Assembly: GCA_946894095.1 (NCBI GenBank)
Contig: OX335644.1
Span: forward strand, 23,975,595-24,039,594
DNA length: 64,000 bases
Direction: 5' to 3'
Source: Incurvaria masculella
Lineage: Eukaryota; Arthropoda; Insecta; Lepidoptera; Incurvariidae
Both the position numbers and the translations under genes were made by a program. This document shows positions 1 through 9,594 of the stretch, in pieces. The notes under the pieces are model-generated. The model ran no database searches. It was given only the letters and a program-made list of their open reading frames with translations, and was not told the origin of the DNA. The number at the start of each line of letters is the position of its first letter. Position 1 is the first letter of the stretch.

Positions 1-521
1 TGTGGTTGTGCGGATTAGAATAGGCTTCCTAAAAATACTAGGTTGCCTGACCCAAACCTGGAACGTTTTGTGCAGTAGGTAATATTAAATCACTTTTTTG
101 GTAGAATTTAACGTCATCGAGTAACAACATGAGACCTAGCACAATCGGTAAAGGTCATCAAGAAAAGCTAAAAAAAAGTAGGTTGGCTCGTCCTACCCTG
201 GCACGTTCTGAGGTTGGCCGGTTTTAAAATGTCGAAAAATAAAAAAAAATACGTCATCGAGTAACAAGATGACAATACCACCATTCGATAGTCCTATGAA
301 CATACTTCATAAAAAAATTAGGTTGGCCGCCCTCAGCCTGGCACGTTTCCTACGCGGCCATGTTGAACGTCGGATGCGCCCAGTTCTTATATTCATCAAT
401 TGTTAAATTAATATAATATAACAGTTTTGTGATATGTCTATCTATAAACAGTGATGTTTTTATTGATCAGAACTCATCTTGAATAGGTTAAAAAAAAAAC
501 AAAATGAAATATTTGTGATAT
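1..521 (+). repeat. Left arm of long terminal inverted repeat
   Basis: Matches the reverse complement of 8051-8573 almost base for base. The arm has internal periodicity: the motif ACGTCATCGAGTAACAA occurs near 110 and 251, and a paired motif starting TAGGTTG and ending near GGCACGTT occurs near 39, 179 and 320. The arm is therefore about three copies of a ~141-bp tandem unit plus a unique AT-rich inner part (about 380-521). Confidence 0.85.
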
Positions 522-704
522 GAAATGATTGATTACGTGATATTAGGGCATTGTCGTATCTAATTATTAACTAAGTTTAACTCAAGTTAACTTTAGTTTA
601 TGATGCACATAGTTCCGCATACTCGAAGAGTAAAAACCGGAAGTTTCATATACATATGCTTTCGGAATCTACCGTATGGATCATTCAACGTAGGGAATCG
701 CAAC

Positions 705-1430
705 TCCAGTCAGCCCATGCCTACGGCATTAGAGGCGCACGCTTTAAATTCTGCCATTTCACAAAATTTTAATCAGATTGAATGTAAACATAACGTAATG
801 AAGATTTTTTTAATAGTCATAATAAAATAAATCGCCACAAAACTTAAACCCATAAGTGAAGTATCTCAAAGTTACTATTCTTTAATTCACATGCATTTAG
901 GGTAAATATTCTAGAGTATATTTCCATTATTTAAACATTCCAATGTATATGTTTTCTATAAATATATACGCAACGTTGCCGGGTCTATACAAAAGTACAT
1001 GTCCACATCGTCACTCACATATTAAGGAAGTTTAGTAAGCTTTGGCGTCACTCTCTTTTCTTTATTTACGTATCTCTTTTATTTTATCGTAACAAAGTTG
1101 CAATGAATCCAAACCGAAGCGGAATTTTAAATTAACAGCTCTTAAGTCGTAGGTATAGTTTAAATAATACCTGAAAAGCTAAAAATATTTATGTATTAGT
1201 TATAGAAAACATATACATTTAAATGTTTAAAGGATGGAAATAACCATGAATATTTAACCTTAATTCCTGTGAATTAAGGAATAGTAACTTTGTGGCGATT
1301 TATTTTATTATGACTATTAAAATTCTTCATTACATTAGGTTTACATTCAATCAAATTTGAATTATGTAATGAGGAGCTCCGTCGCCGAATGTAAAGCGTG
1401 CGCCTCTAATGTCGTAGGCATGGGCTGACA
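705..1430. repeat. Foldback/MITE-like inverted repeat
   Basis: About 709-960 is the inverted complement of about 1200-1429. The outer ~34 bp (starting GTCAGCCCATGCCTACGGCA) match nearly perfectly, followed by ~200 bp of diverged inverted homology and a ~240-bp AT-rich loop. There is no coding capacity. The 76-codon open frame at 600-830 runs into this repeat and is not considered a gene. Confidence 0.7.
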
Positions 1431-1694
1431 GGGGTTGAAGAAAGGACCTTAAAGCGATGCACACTCCAGTGGCAACAAGAAAACATTTTAAAACCTGTGT
1501 ACGATTTAGTCCTTCTGATGAGTCTAGTGTTAGATCCAGAATTTATACTATTATTTTTGTCATGAACTACTATAGTGACCTGTAAACAAAGAGACAAATT
1601 ACAAAACCTTATTATTCTTACAGTAAAAAAAAAACGACATAATATTAAACCTTTAAATGCTACCACCTACAAAAAAATAAGAGTACAATGGTTT

Positions 1695-3610
1695 GAGAAC
1701 AGTCACTCAATCCGTCAGCGTGTTTGCGACCACTGCGGGACATACGCCTCTCCAATCCTTCTCCAGTCCTACCGGCCCTCAGCGGTACGGACCCACTGCT
1801 TTCCCCGACGCACTTGATGCCGTCTTTCCACCTGGTGGGTGGTCTTCCCACACTCCGTTTGCCTGTCCACGGCCGCCAGTGTAGGACACGGTTACTCTAA
1901 CGGTCGTCATCTCGTCGGCTGACGTGACCAGCCCACTCATAACCGGGAGGACGCACTGGTCATATGTTCGGGTCTTTAAATTTTGCGAAAGGTCAGACCT
2001 CAGAGCGAATTCAAGCTTTCCGAAGGCAGCCCAACCCAATTGAATCCGTCGCTCAACCTCCAAAGACAGTCTTTGTATACCAAGCCGCAGGATTTGACCG
2101 AGATAACAATTTGTCCTCCCGTCATACCCTCACTCGCCATGACCTTGATTTTATCCCGGTTCATCTTCAGACCTACCTATCTTTCTACTACTTATCTTTA
2201 TAAAGGTCTTCCAGCATTGTTTCAGCCTCGGTGGCCCAGTGGCGCGACACTTTGGCGATCGCTCTCCGAAGTTAAGCAACGCTGGGTCCGGTCTGGTCTT
2301 GGATGGGTGACCATTCGAACGTTGAGAGAGGCTGGCCGTGGTTCGGATTCCACGTTAAGCTGTAGGTCCCCTTCCTTACTTACTAGGTGGTAGGGTTTAT
2401 CCCGCCCGGGTTGGTACCATCGCATTGGATGAACGATGGTCGAAGCGGCAATGAAAAATTGTCCGTGTTTTCCATCCAGTTCAATGTAGCCGTGCAATAT
2501 AAGGAAGGTCCTGGCATGGCACCTAGTTCCCATGTGGTGTGTTGGGCTAATACCATGACAGAACTTGTGGTATTAGCCATCCATGTCCAGTCACATAAAA
2601 AAAAAAAAAAAAGCTGAACTCGGGAATTTGACAGAAGAACAATGTGATCGGCGAAGCGAAGATGACTGAGGAAAATATTAATTAACGTTGATACCCATGT
2701 TGTCCCATTCAAGCGTCTTGAACACATATTCCGATGCGCTTGTGAAGAGCTTGGGTGAGATCACATCCCCCTGCCTAACGCCTTTAGCAAGAGGGATGGG
2801 TTGGGTATTTTAATGAAGCCTCACAGTCATCGTCGCGGACCGATACAGATTTCGGAGTACCTCGATGTAGCGGTGGTCGATTCTACACCTCAGGAGGGAG
2901 TTTTTGACAGCCCATTTTTCAACTGAGTCGAACGCCTTCTCGTAAAGGACTAGAAAAGAAGTGGAAGGCTACAAAGAGCGGCTTGTTGTACTCCTCGCAC
3001 ATCTGCACCACTTGTCTCACAGTAAATATGTGATCCATTATGCCGTATCCTTTCCTGAACCCAGCTTGCTCACGAGGCTGGTACTGATCCAGCCTCTGTG
3101 TCAGCCAACTCGTGATGACTCATGAAAAGACCTTGTATACGTGGCTTAGAAGTGAGATAGGTCGATAGTTCTTCAACTTCGCCTTATTTTTTTGAGAACT
3201 GCATTGCACAGTGTTTGCAGTTCCTGATGGTCTCCCGCCAGACTTTAGCAGTTCCATCGTTATCCCGTCCTCATCTGGAGCCTTGTGTTATTTTAGTCCT
3301 TTCAAAACAGCCTTTATCTCATAGACACTAATCTCCGGCAGATCCTCGGTGTAGTATCTAGTTAGCGGGGCACGCCTATCAGAGTCGAGTGGTTTGCTTG
3401 GGCTCGGGGCATGCATTGCTGCGGAGTACAATTCGTCATAATTTTTTACCACCGCCTCAAGTATATCCGTCTTTATTGCAGTGACAACCCCATCCGTTCG
3501 CTCGAGCTTTGAAATTTAGTTAGCGCCGGTAGAGAAGGCACGGGAAAACACTTTACTGTCTCGATTTTCCTCTATAACGCGCTTAACCAACTTCATGTTC
3601 CCTTGGCGAA
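1695..3610 (-). mobile_element. RTE-type LINE remnant, minus strand, split by a SINE
   Basis: Read on the minus strand, 3' end at the left. About 1700-2220 encodes the C-terminal tail typical of insect RTE-like elements (LGWAAFGKL, then a GRPPTRW-type motif) ending in a degenerate TGAC repeat. About 2610-3600 contains reverse-transcriptase segments such as QAGFRKGYGIMDHIFTVRQV and YEKAFDSVEKWAV, broken by stops and frameshifts. A 5S-headed SINE at 2222-2605 interrupts it; the flanking sequence rejoins cleanly compared with the plus-strand relative at 5200-5240. Non-functional. Confidence 0.8.
2222..2605 (+). mobile_element. SINE with 5S rRNA-like head (copy 1)
   Basis: The first ~90 bp resemble 5S rRNA, best at 2269-2312, where the order GAAGTTAAGCAACG, GGTCCGG, TTGGATGGGTGACC follows the internal control region of eukaryotic 5S genes. 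It continues with a body shared with the tRNA-headed SINEs of this window (CTGTAGGTCCCCTTCC ... GGTTGGTACCATCGC ... GTCCGTGTTTTCCATCCAG) and ends in an A-rich tail. Nearly identical to 45197-45585 and to the minus-strand copy at 16801-17172, which implies recent amplification. It is not a 5S gene: the rest of the rRNA is missing. Confidence 0.8.
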
Positions 3611-3614
3611 TATC

Positions 3615-5955
3615 GCTACGGGATATGGTGCGTAACGAGGGAATCCGCCGACGTACCAAAGTAGTCGATATTGGACATCGGGTGGCTAAGCTAGCTAGAA
3701 GGAGGAGTAGCCGCTCTTTGTAGCCTTCGTGGACTACGAGAAGGCGTTCGACTCAGTTGAAAAATGGGCCGTCGAAAACTTCCTCCTGAGGTGCAGAATC
3801 GACCACCGCTACATCGAGGTACTCCGAAATCTGTATCGGTCCGCGACGATGACTGTGAGGCTCCAATAAAATACCCAACCCATCCCTCTTGGTAAAGGCG
3901 TTAGGCAGGGGGATGTGATCTCAAATCAAATAAAATCAAAAATATCAAATCGAAATATTTTATTCGCAGTGATTAAGTACATTACAATATTAAGAATTTG
4001 CATAACAGATTATAATATTGATACCAATCATGTGAATTCGTCGTTTTACACAATAATATTAAAATAACTTAAATCGTAGAAAGTTTGGTCAAGCAACCAT
4101 GTACCTAACTTCTTTTTAAATCTTATGTTAGTTTCTTCTCGCAAGTCTCTTGGTAGCTTATTATACATATTAATACTATTGAAGTGGACCCCCTTCTCAA
4201 ATTTCTATGTTGAGTGTGCAGCTTGCTGGATCACATTTTTATTTCTCGTCGAATATCCGTGTTTAAAATTATTATATGATTCCGGATAATTTCTCACATA
4301 AAAAATAGTTCTTTGTACGTACACATCATACATAGTATGCAATTTTAGGTTTTTAAACAAAGGCGTGCAAACAAGTGCGTCCCATTTAGAGTGTGTAATT
4401 ATCCGAATTGCTTTCTTTTGTAGTCTAAATACTGAAACCGCTTCCCCTGAAGAACCCCAGAACTCAATGCCATAGGTCATGACAGAGTATAAATAACCGA
4501 AGTAGGCACTCTTCAGGGTATCCAAGTCACAGCATTTAGACAGGGTTCTGAGGCAATAACAAGCTTTTGTTAATTTATCACAAACACGTTGAATGTGTTT
4601 GTCCCATCGTAACTTTTGATCCAACGTGAAGCCTAAGAATATAGTAGATGTTGCAAACGTTATGACTTCACCGTTATATTCGATAAACATCTCATCATTC
4701 ACTTCATGTTTAATATTTTTCATCTTAAAATGTACACAGTGTGTTTTAGCACTATTTAACATTAACCCATTTGCTGCGAACCATTTACCCAACTCCTCAA
4801 TTATTTTTGTTGTTTTTGTAAGGAGTGTTTCAATACTTTTATCAGTAACAATTACATTTGCGTCGTCAGCGTAAATTACTATGGTTTTCGCGAGAAGCAC
4901 TAGATAGTGTCTTTTGCAATGTCATTAATAAAAATAATAAACAGCAATGGTGCCATGATTGAGCCTTGAGGTACTCCATAATCGGTTTCAAATAATCGTG
5001 ATACAGAGTTATCGATAATTCCATTTGTTCTGTTTTTATATCTTATATTTACGTTACTTTCTCACCCACATTTTCTAACCCAAGCTCTTCACAAACGCAT
5101 CGGAATATGTGTTCAAGACGCTTGAATGGGAAAACATGGGTATCAACGTTAGTGAATATTTTCCTCAGTCATCTTCGCTACGCCGATCACATTGTTCTTC
5201 TGTGAAATTCCCGAGTTCAGCTTTAAACCATGCTGGAAGACCTTTATAAAGCATCGATAAAGGTAGGTCTGAAGATGAACCGGGATAAAACCATGGTCAT
5301 GGCGACTGAGGGTATGACGGGAGGACAAATCGTTATCGACGTAGAAGTGATCGAACAGGTTGAAGAGTACGTATATCTCGGTCAAATCCTTCGTATACAA
5401 GGACTGTCTTTAGAGGTTGAGCGATGGATTCAACTGGGTTGGGCTGCCTTCGGAAAGCTTAAATTCGCTCTAAGGTCTGACCTTCCGTAGAAATTTAAAG
5501 ACCCGAACATATGACCAGTGCGTCCTCCCGGTCATGACATGACGTACGGGTGTGAAACGTGAACTCTGACGGTCGCCGTTGTCCAAAGGTTAAAAGTTGC
5601 CCAGCGAGCAATGGAGCGAGCCATGCTGGGAATATCGCTACGGGATATGGTACGTAAAGAGGCAATCCGCCGACGTACCAAAGTAGTCGATATTGGAAAC
5701 CGGGTGGCTAAGCTCAAATAGCAGTGGGCTGGTCACGTCAGCCGAAGAGACGACGACCGTTGGAGTTACCGTGTCCTACACTGGCGGCCGTGAACAGGCA
5801 AACGGAGTGTGGGAAGACCACTCGCCAGGTGGGAAGATGAGACAAGTGCGTCGGCGGAAAGCAGTGGTTCCGTACCGCTGAGGCCCGGGAGGACTGGAGA
5901 AGGATTGGAGAGGCGTATGTCCAGCAGTGGACGCAAAGACACTGACTGACTGACC
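3615..5955 (+). mobile_element. RTE-type LINE remnant, plus strand, split by another LINE
   Basis: About 3615-3700 is a short C-terminal piece. About 3710-3926 encodes PLFVAFVDYEKAFDSVEKW and the start of the GVRQGD motif. After a nested LINE (3927-5065) the frame resumes with LNRDK-type and EEYVYLGQILRIQG segments and the RTE tail, ending at a (TGAC)n run near 5955. Several stops and frameshifts are present. Same family as 1695-3610 in opposite orientation, giving a head-to-head arrangement. Confidence 0.8.
3927..5065 (-). mobile_element. CR1/Jockey-group LINE 3' fragment nested in RTE
   Basis: On the minus strand the 5' side shows YGVPQGSIMAPLLF followed, after a disruption near 4900, by the catalytic IYADDAN motif and a 231-codon open frame (4205-4900) covering the palm/thumb and C-terminal part (NGLMLNSAKT, LGFTLDQKLRWDKHI, YGIEFWG). 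The left (3') end is an ATTTGATTTGA-type repeat. Insertion split the plus-strand RTE at GATCTCA/CCCAAGCTC. 5' truncated and not autonomous. Clade is my inference from the lack of an RNase H segment and the motif style. Confidence 0.75.
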
Positions 5956-5964
5956 GACATTGCG

Positions 5965-6870
5965 AAAATTGTACCCATGTTCTCGAAGCACAGGGTCCAT
6001 TTCGGTGAAGATATGGTCCTTGTCACACAACCGCTGTGCTCTGAGTCTCAATGCTTTTGCGACCGATTCCAAATGCACCCACACAAATGCACCAAAATGA
6101 GCATGATGCGAAGTAGCTTGTAGACAACGATTTGTGTGTGTCGGCTTGCGGTACACTGTGTGGCTTAGGATTCCATCCAATCGTCGAGCAACAAGTACTT
6201 CCAAGAACGCCAAAGTGCCTACCTTCTCACAATCTACTGTATATTTTAAATTTGTGTGAACCTAATTAAGATGAGAGATGAAAGCGTCGAGTGATTGGCG
6301 ACCATGTGACCAGATTGAAATCATGTCACCCAAGTACCGTACCCAAAACATTGACTTAAGAGGTGAAGTTTGCAATGTGCGGTGTTCCAGCGGTTCCATG
6401 AAAAGGTTTGCTACCACTGGTGTCACTGGTGATCCCATTGCTACACCTTCTCGCTGGATGTAGTATTGTCCTTGCCACAGAAAGTATGTCGTAGTGAGAC
6501 AATATGGCAGGAGCTTGACGCACTCAGTGTCGATGTCGTTGCTGATGACTAAGTTTATGATGATTTCGAGGGACTCTTGGACTGGTACGTCTGTATACAG
6601 CGACTCGACGTCAAAGCTCACTAATAGATCCATGCATGCCAACTTCACTGTAGACAACAATTCCACAAAATGGGCCGAATCTTTAACGTAGGACGACGTC
6701 TTGCCAGACAGGGGTTGAAATATTGTGGCGACATGTTTAGCGAGGAGGTAGGTAGGAGAATTTATCTGGCTGACTATTGGTCTAAGGGGGTTCCCGTCTT
6801 TGTGAATTTTAGGAAGACCGTAGAAGCGCTACCACCGCATTTCCGCTACCACCTCGACCCACACCTATGA
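5965..6870 (-). mobile_element. Penelope-like element RT fragment
   Basis: Minus-strand reading gives, in order, YGLPKIHKDGNPLRPIVS, a SYVKDSAHFV segment, SFDVESLYTDVPV, GVAMGSPVTPVVANLFME, a diverged catalytic box (RYLGD where YVDD is expected), and VYRKPTHTNRCL. That motif order is specific to Penelope-like reverse transcriptases. Frames shift at least once between 5776-6213 and 6262-6666. The catalytic change and frameshift mark it as dead; no GIY-YIG segment is recognisable downstream. Confidence 0.75.
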
Positions 6871-7009
6871 CTTACGACCACGGCGAGCCTAGTTGTCAGT
6901 CGTCTGCTGCGTATGAACGTGGCGGAAAACCTCCTTGACAACAGGCTGAACGATCATCTCGATACGTCGGCGAATGTCTCCTCCCGCCGCGTGAAAGGCC
7001 ATAACAATT

Positions 7010-8040
7010 TTCAAATATATTTAAAGACCAAGGTAACCCCAAAAGTATCACAAGTAACGTTATTTCTTTAGTTATAGCTGAAGATAGATCATTTGCTGTA
7101 TTTAATAGATCACAATTCACATTACGTATTTGGGTCCCCAGTGCATTAAACTCGTTTAACTGTCATTTAAAAGTAGGTTATTGGCTTCACACCATAATTT
7201 AAGTGAGTTCATAGCTTGTATAAAGGACTCCCGTAGTTCTGATATACGATTTTTTGAAATTGATGATTTGTCATCCGCAAATAAAATTATATCATTATCT
7301 GTTGCGATGCAGCTTGAAATATCATTTATTACAACATATAAAACCACGGTCTTAGAACTGAACCCTGCGGTATACCCATAGTGATTGATTCTACATCAGT
7401 CTTAGTACCGTTTACTTCACAATTTTGTTGTCTATTTAATATATATAATTTACAAATACCTCATTTATTTTCCCTAACACCATAAGTGTTCTAGTTTTCC
7501 TGGAAGTATTTTGTGATCTACACAATCAAAAGCTTTTGATACATCACAGAAAATGAGGTGCTCAAGATATAACTAGAGAAGTTAAAATCGATATTAACAT
7601 CAAGGCAATGGCATCTCCTGTTGACCTACACTTACGAAATCCGAATTGATTATAATTAATAACACTGTGAATGTAAGGACACAGGCCGATAATTTTCAAC
7701 ATCATTATGAGATCCCTTAATATAATTCTGCAATAAGTCTGGAAATGTGCCATCTTAAATACAATTCTAAGAGGTTCTATAATACTGCCCCATATGGACT
7801 TTAACAGATTAGTAGATATGTTCCATAAACCTTGCGGTCCTTTGGACTTAAGGTCTCTGTTACTTTTTGAATCTCAGAACAGCTAACAGATTCAAAAGTG
7901 ACAGACTTCTTATTGCGTGGTAAAAATATTTTGAGTTGCTCTAATGCGAGATTTACAATTTATTGGATGTATTTAGTTGTATCTTGCGCGACAGAAGAAA
8001 AATATTTGTTGAAATGAATTTTTTTGCAACCATTGCACCC
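7010..8040 (-). mobile_element. LINE reverse-transcriptase remnant
   Basis: The minus strand shows NYNQFGFRKCRSTGDAI, CDVSKAFDCVDHKIL and, further downstream, a FADD catalytic box followed by LKLWCEANNLLLN. Stops and frameshifts separate these pieces. The motif order is that of a non-LTR retrotransposon of the CR1/Jockey group. It stops where the inner edge of the right inverted repeat begins. Sequence between 6871 and 7010 is not assigned. Confidence 0.65.
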
Positions 8041-8050
8041 AAACTATCAA

Positions 8051-8610
8051 TATATCACAAATATTTCATTTTGTTTTTTTTTACCTATCCAAGGTGAGTT
8101 CAGATCAATAAAAACATCACCGGTTTATAGATATACATATCACAAAACTGTTATATTATATTAATTTAACAATTGATGAATATAAGAACTGGGGCGCATC
8201 CGACGTTCAACATGGCCGCGTAGGAAACGTGCCAGGCTGAGGGCAGCCAACCTAATTTTTTTATGAAGTATGTTCATAGGACTATCGAATGGTGGTATTG
8301 TCATCTTGTTACTCGATGACGTATTTTTTTTTATTTTTCGACATTTTAAAACCGGCCAACCTCAGAACGTGCCAGGGTAGGACGAGCCAACCTACTTTTT
8401 TTTAGCTTTTCTTGATGACCTTTACCGATTGTGCTAGGTCTCATGTTGTTACTCGATGACGTTAAATTCTACCAAAAAAGTGATTTAATATTACCTACTG
8501 CACAAAACGTTCCAGGTTTGGGTCAGGCAACCTAGTATTTTTAGGAAGCCTATTCTAATTCGCACAACCACAAATGGGTCCCATGTTGTTACTCGATGAC
8601 GTAGGGTTGA
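8051..8610 (-). repeat. Right arm of long terminal inverted repeat
   Basis: Reverse complement of the left arm. The motif TTGTTACTCGATGACGT appears three times, near 8306, 8446 and 8586, with ~140-bp spacing, one copy more than is visible in the clipped left arm. High identity between the arms suggests recent duplication or homogenisation. Confidence 0.85.
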
Positions 8611-8748
8611 CTACGGTCCGCTCTCGTACTATTAACATGTAGGTGGAGTCTCGCGAACATATTCTAGCAAAAATTCTTCACAGCAGATGTGTACTTTTTT
8701 TATATAAATTGATAAAAGGTTTAGATATATATCATACTTTTTATTTCA

Positions 8749-8809
8749 AATATCACGAAGGGTTATAAATATTTTGGAACATTAAATATTTATAACCCTT
8801 CGTGATATT
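8749..8809. repeat. Perfect hairpin, 25-bp arms
   Basis: 8749-8773 (AATATCACGAAGGGTTATAA plus five more) is the exact reverse complement of 8785-8809, with an 11-base loop. Possibly a tiny MITE relic. Confidence 0.75.
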
Positions 8810-9438
8810 AGGGAAAAATACATTACTAAAAATAAACCTTGGTTATTTTTTTATAGACCACCTCAATTGAGTTAACATTCCCATGAATGGACACGAAATG
8901 TATTTAAATCGAAGAGGATTATTAAAAAAAAATGCATTATGGGTATCATTCCATAAGCTTTCAGAAAATGCAGCAGGAATAATAAAAACGTTATTGACCT
9001 TCAACTACGAAGGTCAAAGTAAAGCTTACTAGAGATAGCGGAAAAATAAAATTAATGAAAACACTTTTTGAAAAAGAACTCGCCATGGCTATAAGAACCT
9101 TGCTTTACAATACAAAAACCTGCAATCACAAGTGGGGGCAACTTTATTGCTGTTTGTACGATCTGGCAGTAGACAGCTGTCTGCTGGATGCCGCTAGCTT
9201 GTGTATTCTGTGATTACGCCATTTTCTTTCTGTGACTGCAATGTTTTTTGCATTTTTGGGAACTTAGTTTTATTGATTACAAGGATTAATACAAGGCTAA
9301 GCTTTGTTTAATAATGCAAGATTTAACAAAACCGTGACCGGAACGTATTGAATGGAAAATTAAGTGAAACCACCTCGGATTGGTAGTCTTTTCAACTGAA
9401 AAATATTTACACCCCCAACGAAACAGAGGTGAACGCCA
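8810..9438. other. AT-rich region upstream of the ZAD gene
   Basis: No gene or repeat recognised. The promoter and any 5'UTR of the gene starting at 9439 would be expected here, but I see no convincing TATA box or initiator. An in-frame TGA at 9430-9432 shows that the coding region does not extend upstream of 9439 in this exon. Confidence 0.4.
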
Positions 9439-9594
9439 ATGAGTAAACGAGCCCCCAGCGGCGCCGCCGGCACGCCCGGCGTGTGCCGTTGCTGCCTGGC
9501 GGTGGGCCGTTTCCGGCAGCTCGGCCGCACCTACAACTGGCTGGGATCCACGGAACACTACGCGACCATGCTTCGTACCTGCTTCAACATCGCC
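9439..9594 (+). CDS. Exon 1: first half of the ZAD domain
   Basis: ATG at 9439 is the first in frame after TGA 9430-9432. It encodes 52 residues with the first ZAD zinc pair CRCC at residues 16-19 followed by RQLGRTYNWLG, and ends in phase 0 before the donor GTAAGT at 9595. Upstream context is not a strong Kozak match (C at -3). GC content is far above that of the surrounding DNA. Confidence 0.85.

Larger units (their letters stand above)
1..8610. mobile_element. TIR-bounded composite transposon block, left end cut by the window
   Basis: Bases 1-521 and 8051-8573 are reverse complements of each other with only a few mismatches, so this ~8.6-kb block is bounded by long inverted repeats. The repeat continues to about 8610 on the right, so the left arm must continue outside the window. 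Inside lie an inverted pair of RTE-type LINE remains, a CR1-like LINE, a Penelope-like fragment, another LINE fragment, a SINE and a foldback element. No intact transposase is visible. It could be a foldback-like element that collected insertions, or an inverted segmental duplication of satellite DNA; the sequence does not decide. Confidence 0.6.

Noticed and set aside
600..830. A small gene at 600-830
   Set aside because: Overlaps the foldback repeat; no coding signature.
2222..2320. A 5S rRNA gene
   Set aside because: Only the internal control part is similar, the 3' half continues into a SINE body with an A tail, and near-identical dispersed copies exist.
4205..4900. A functional reverse transcriptase gene
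   Set aside because: It is the 3' part of a truncated LINE; the frame is broken just before the catalytic motif and the N-terminal half is missing.
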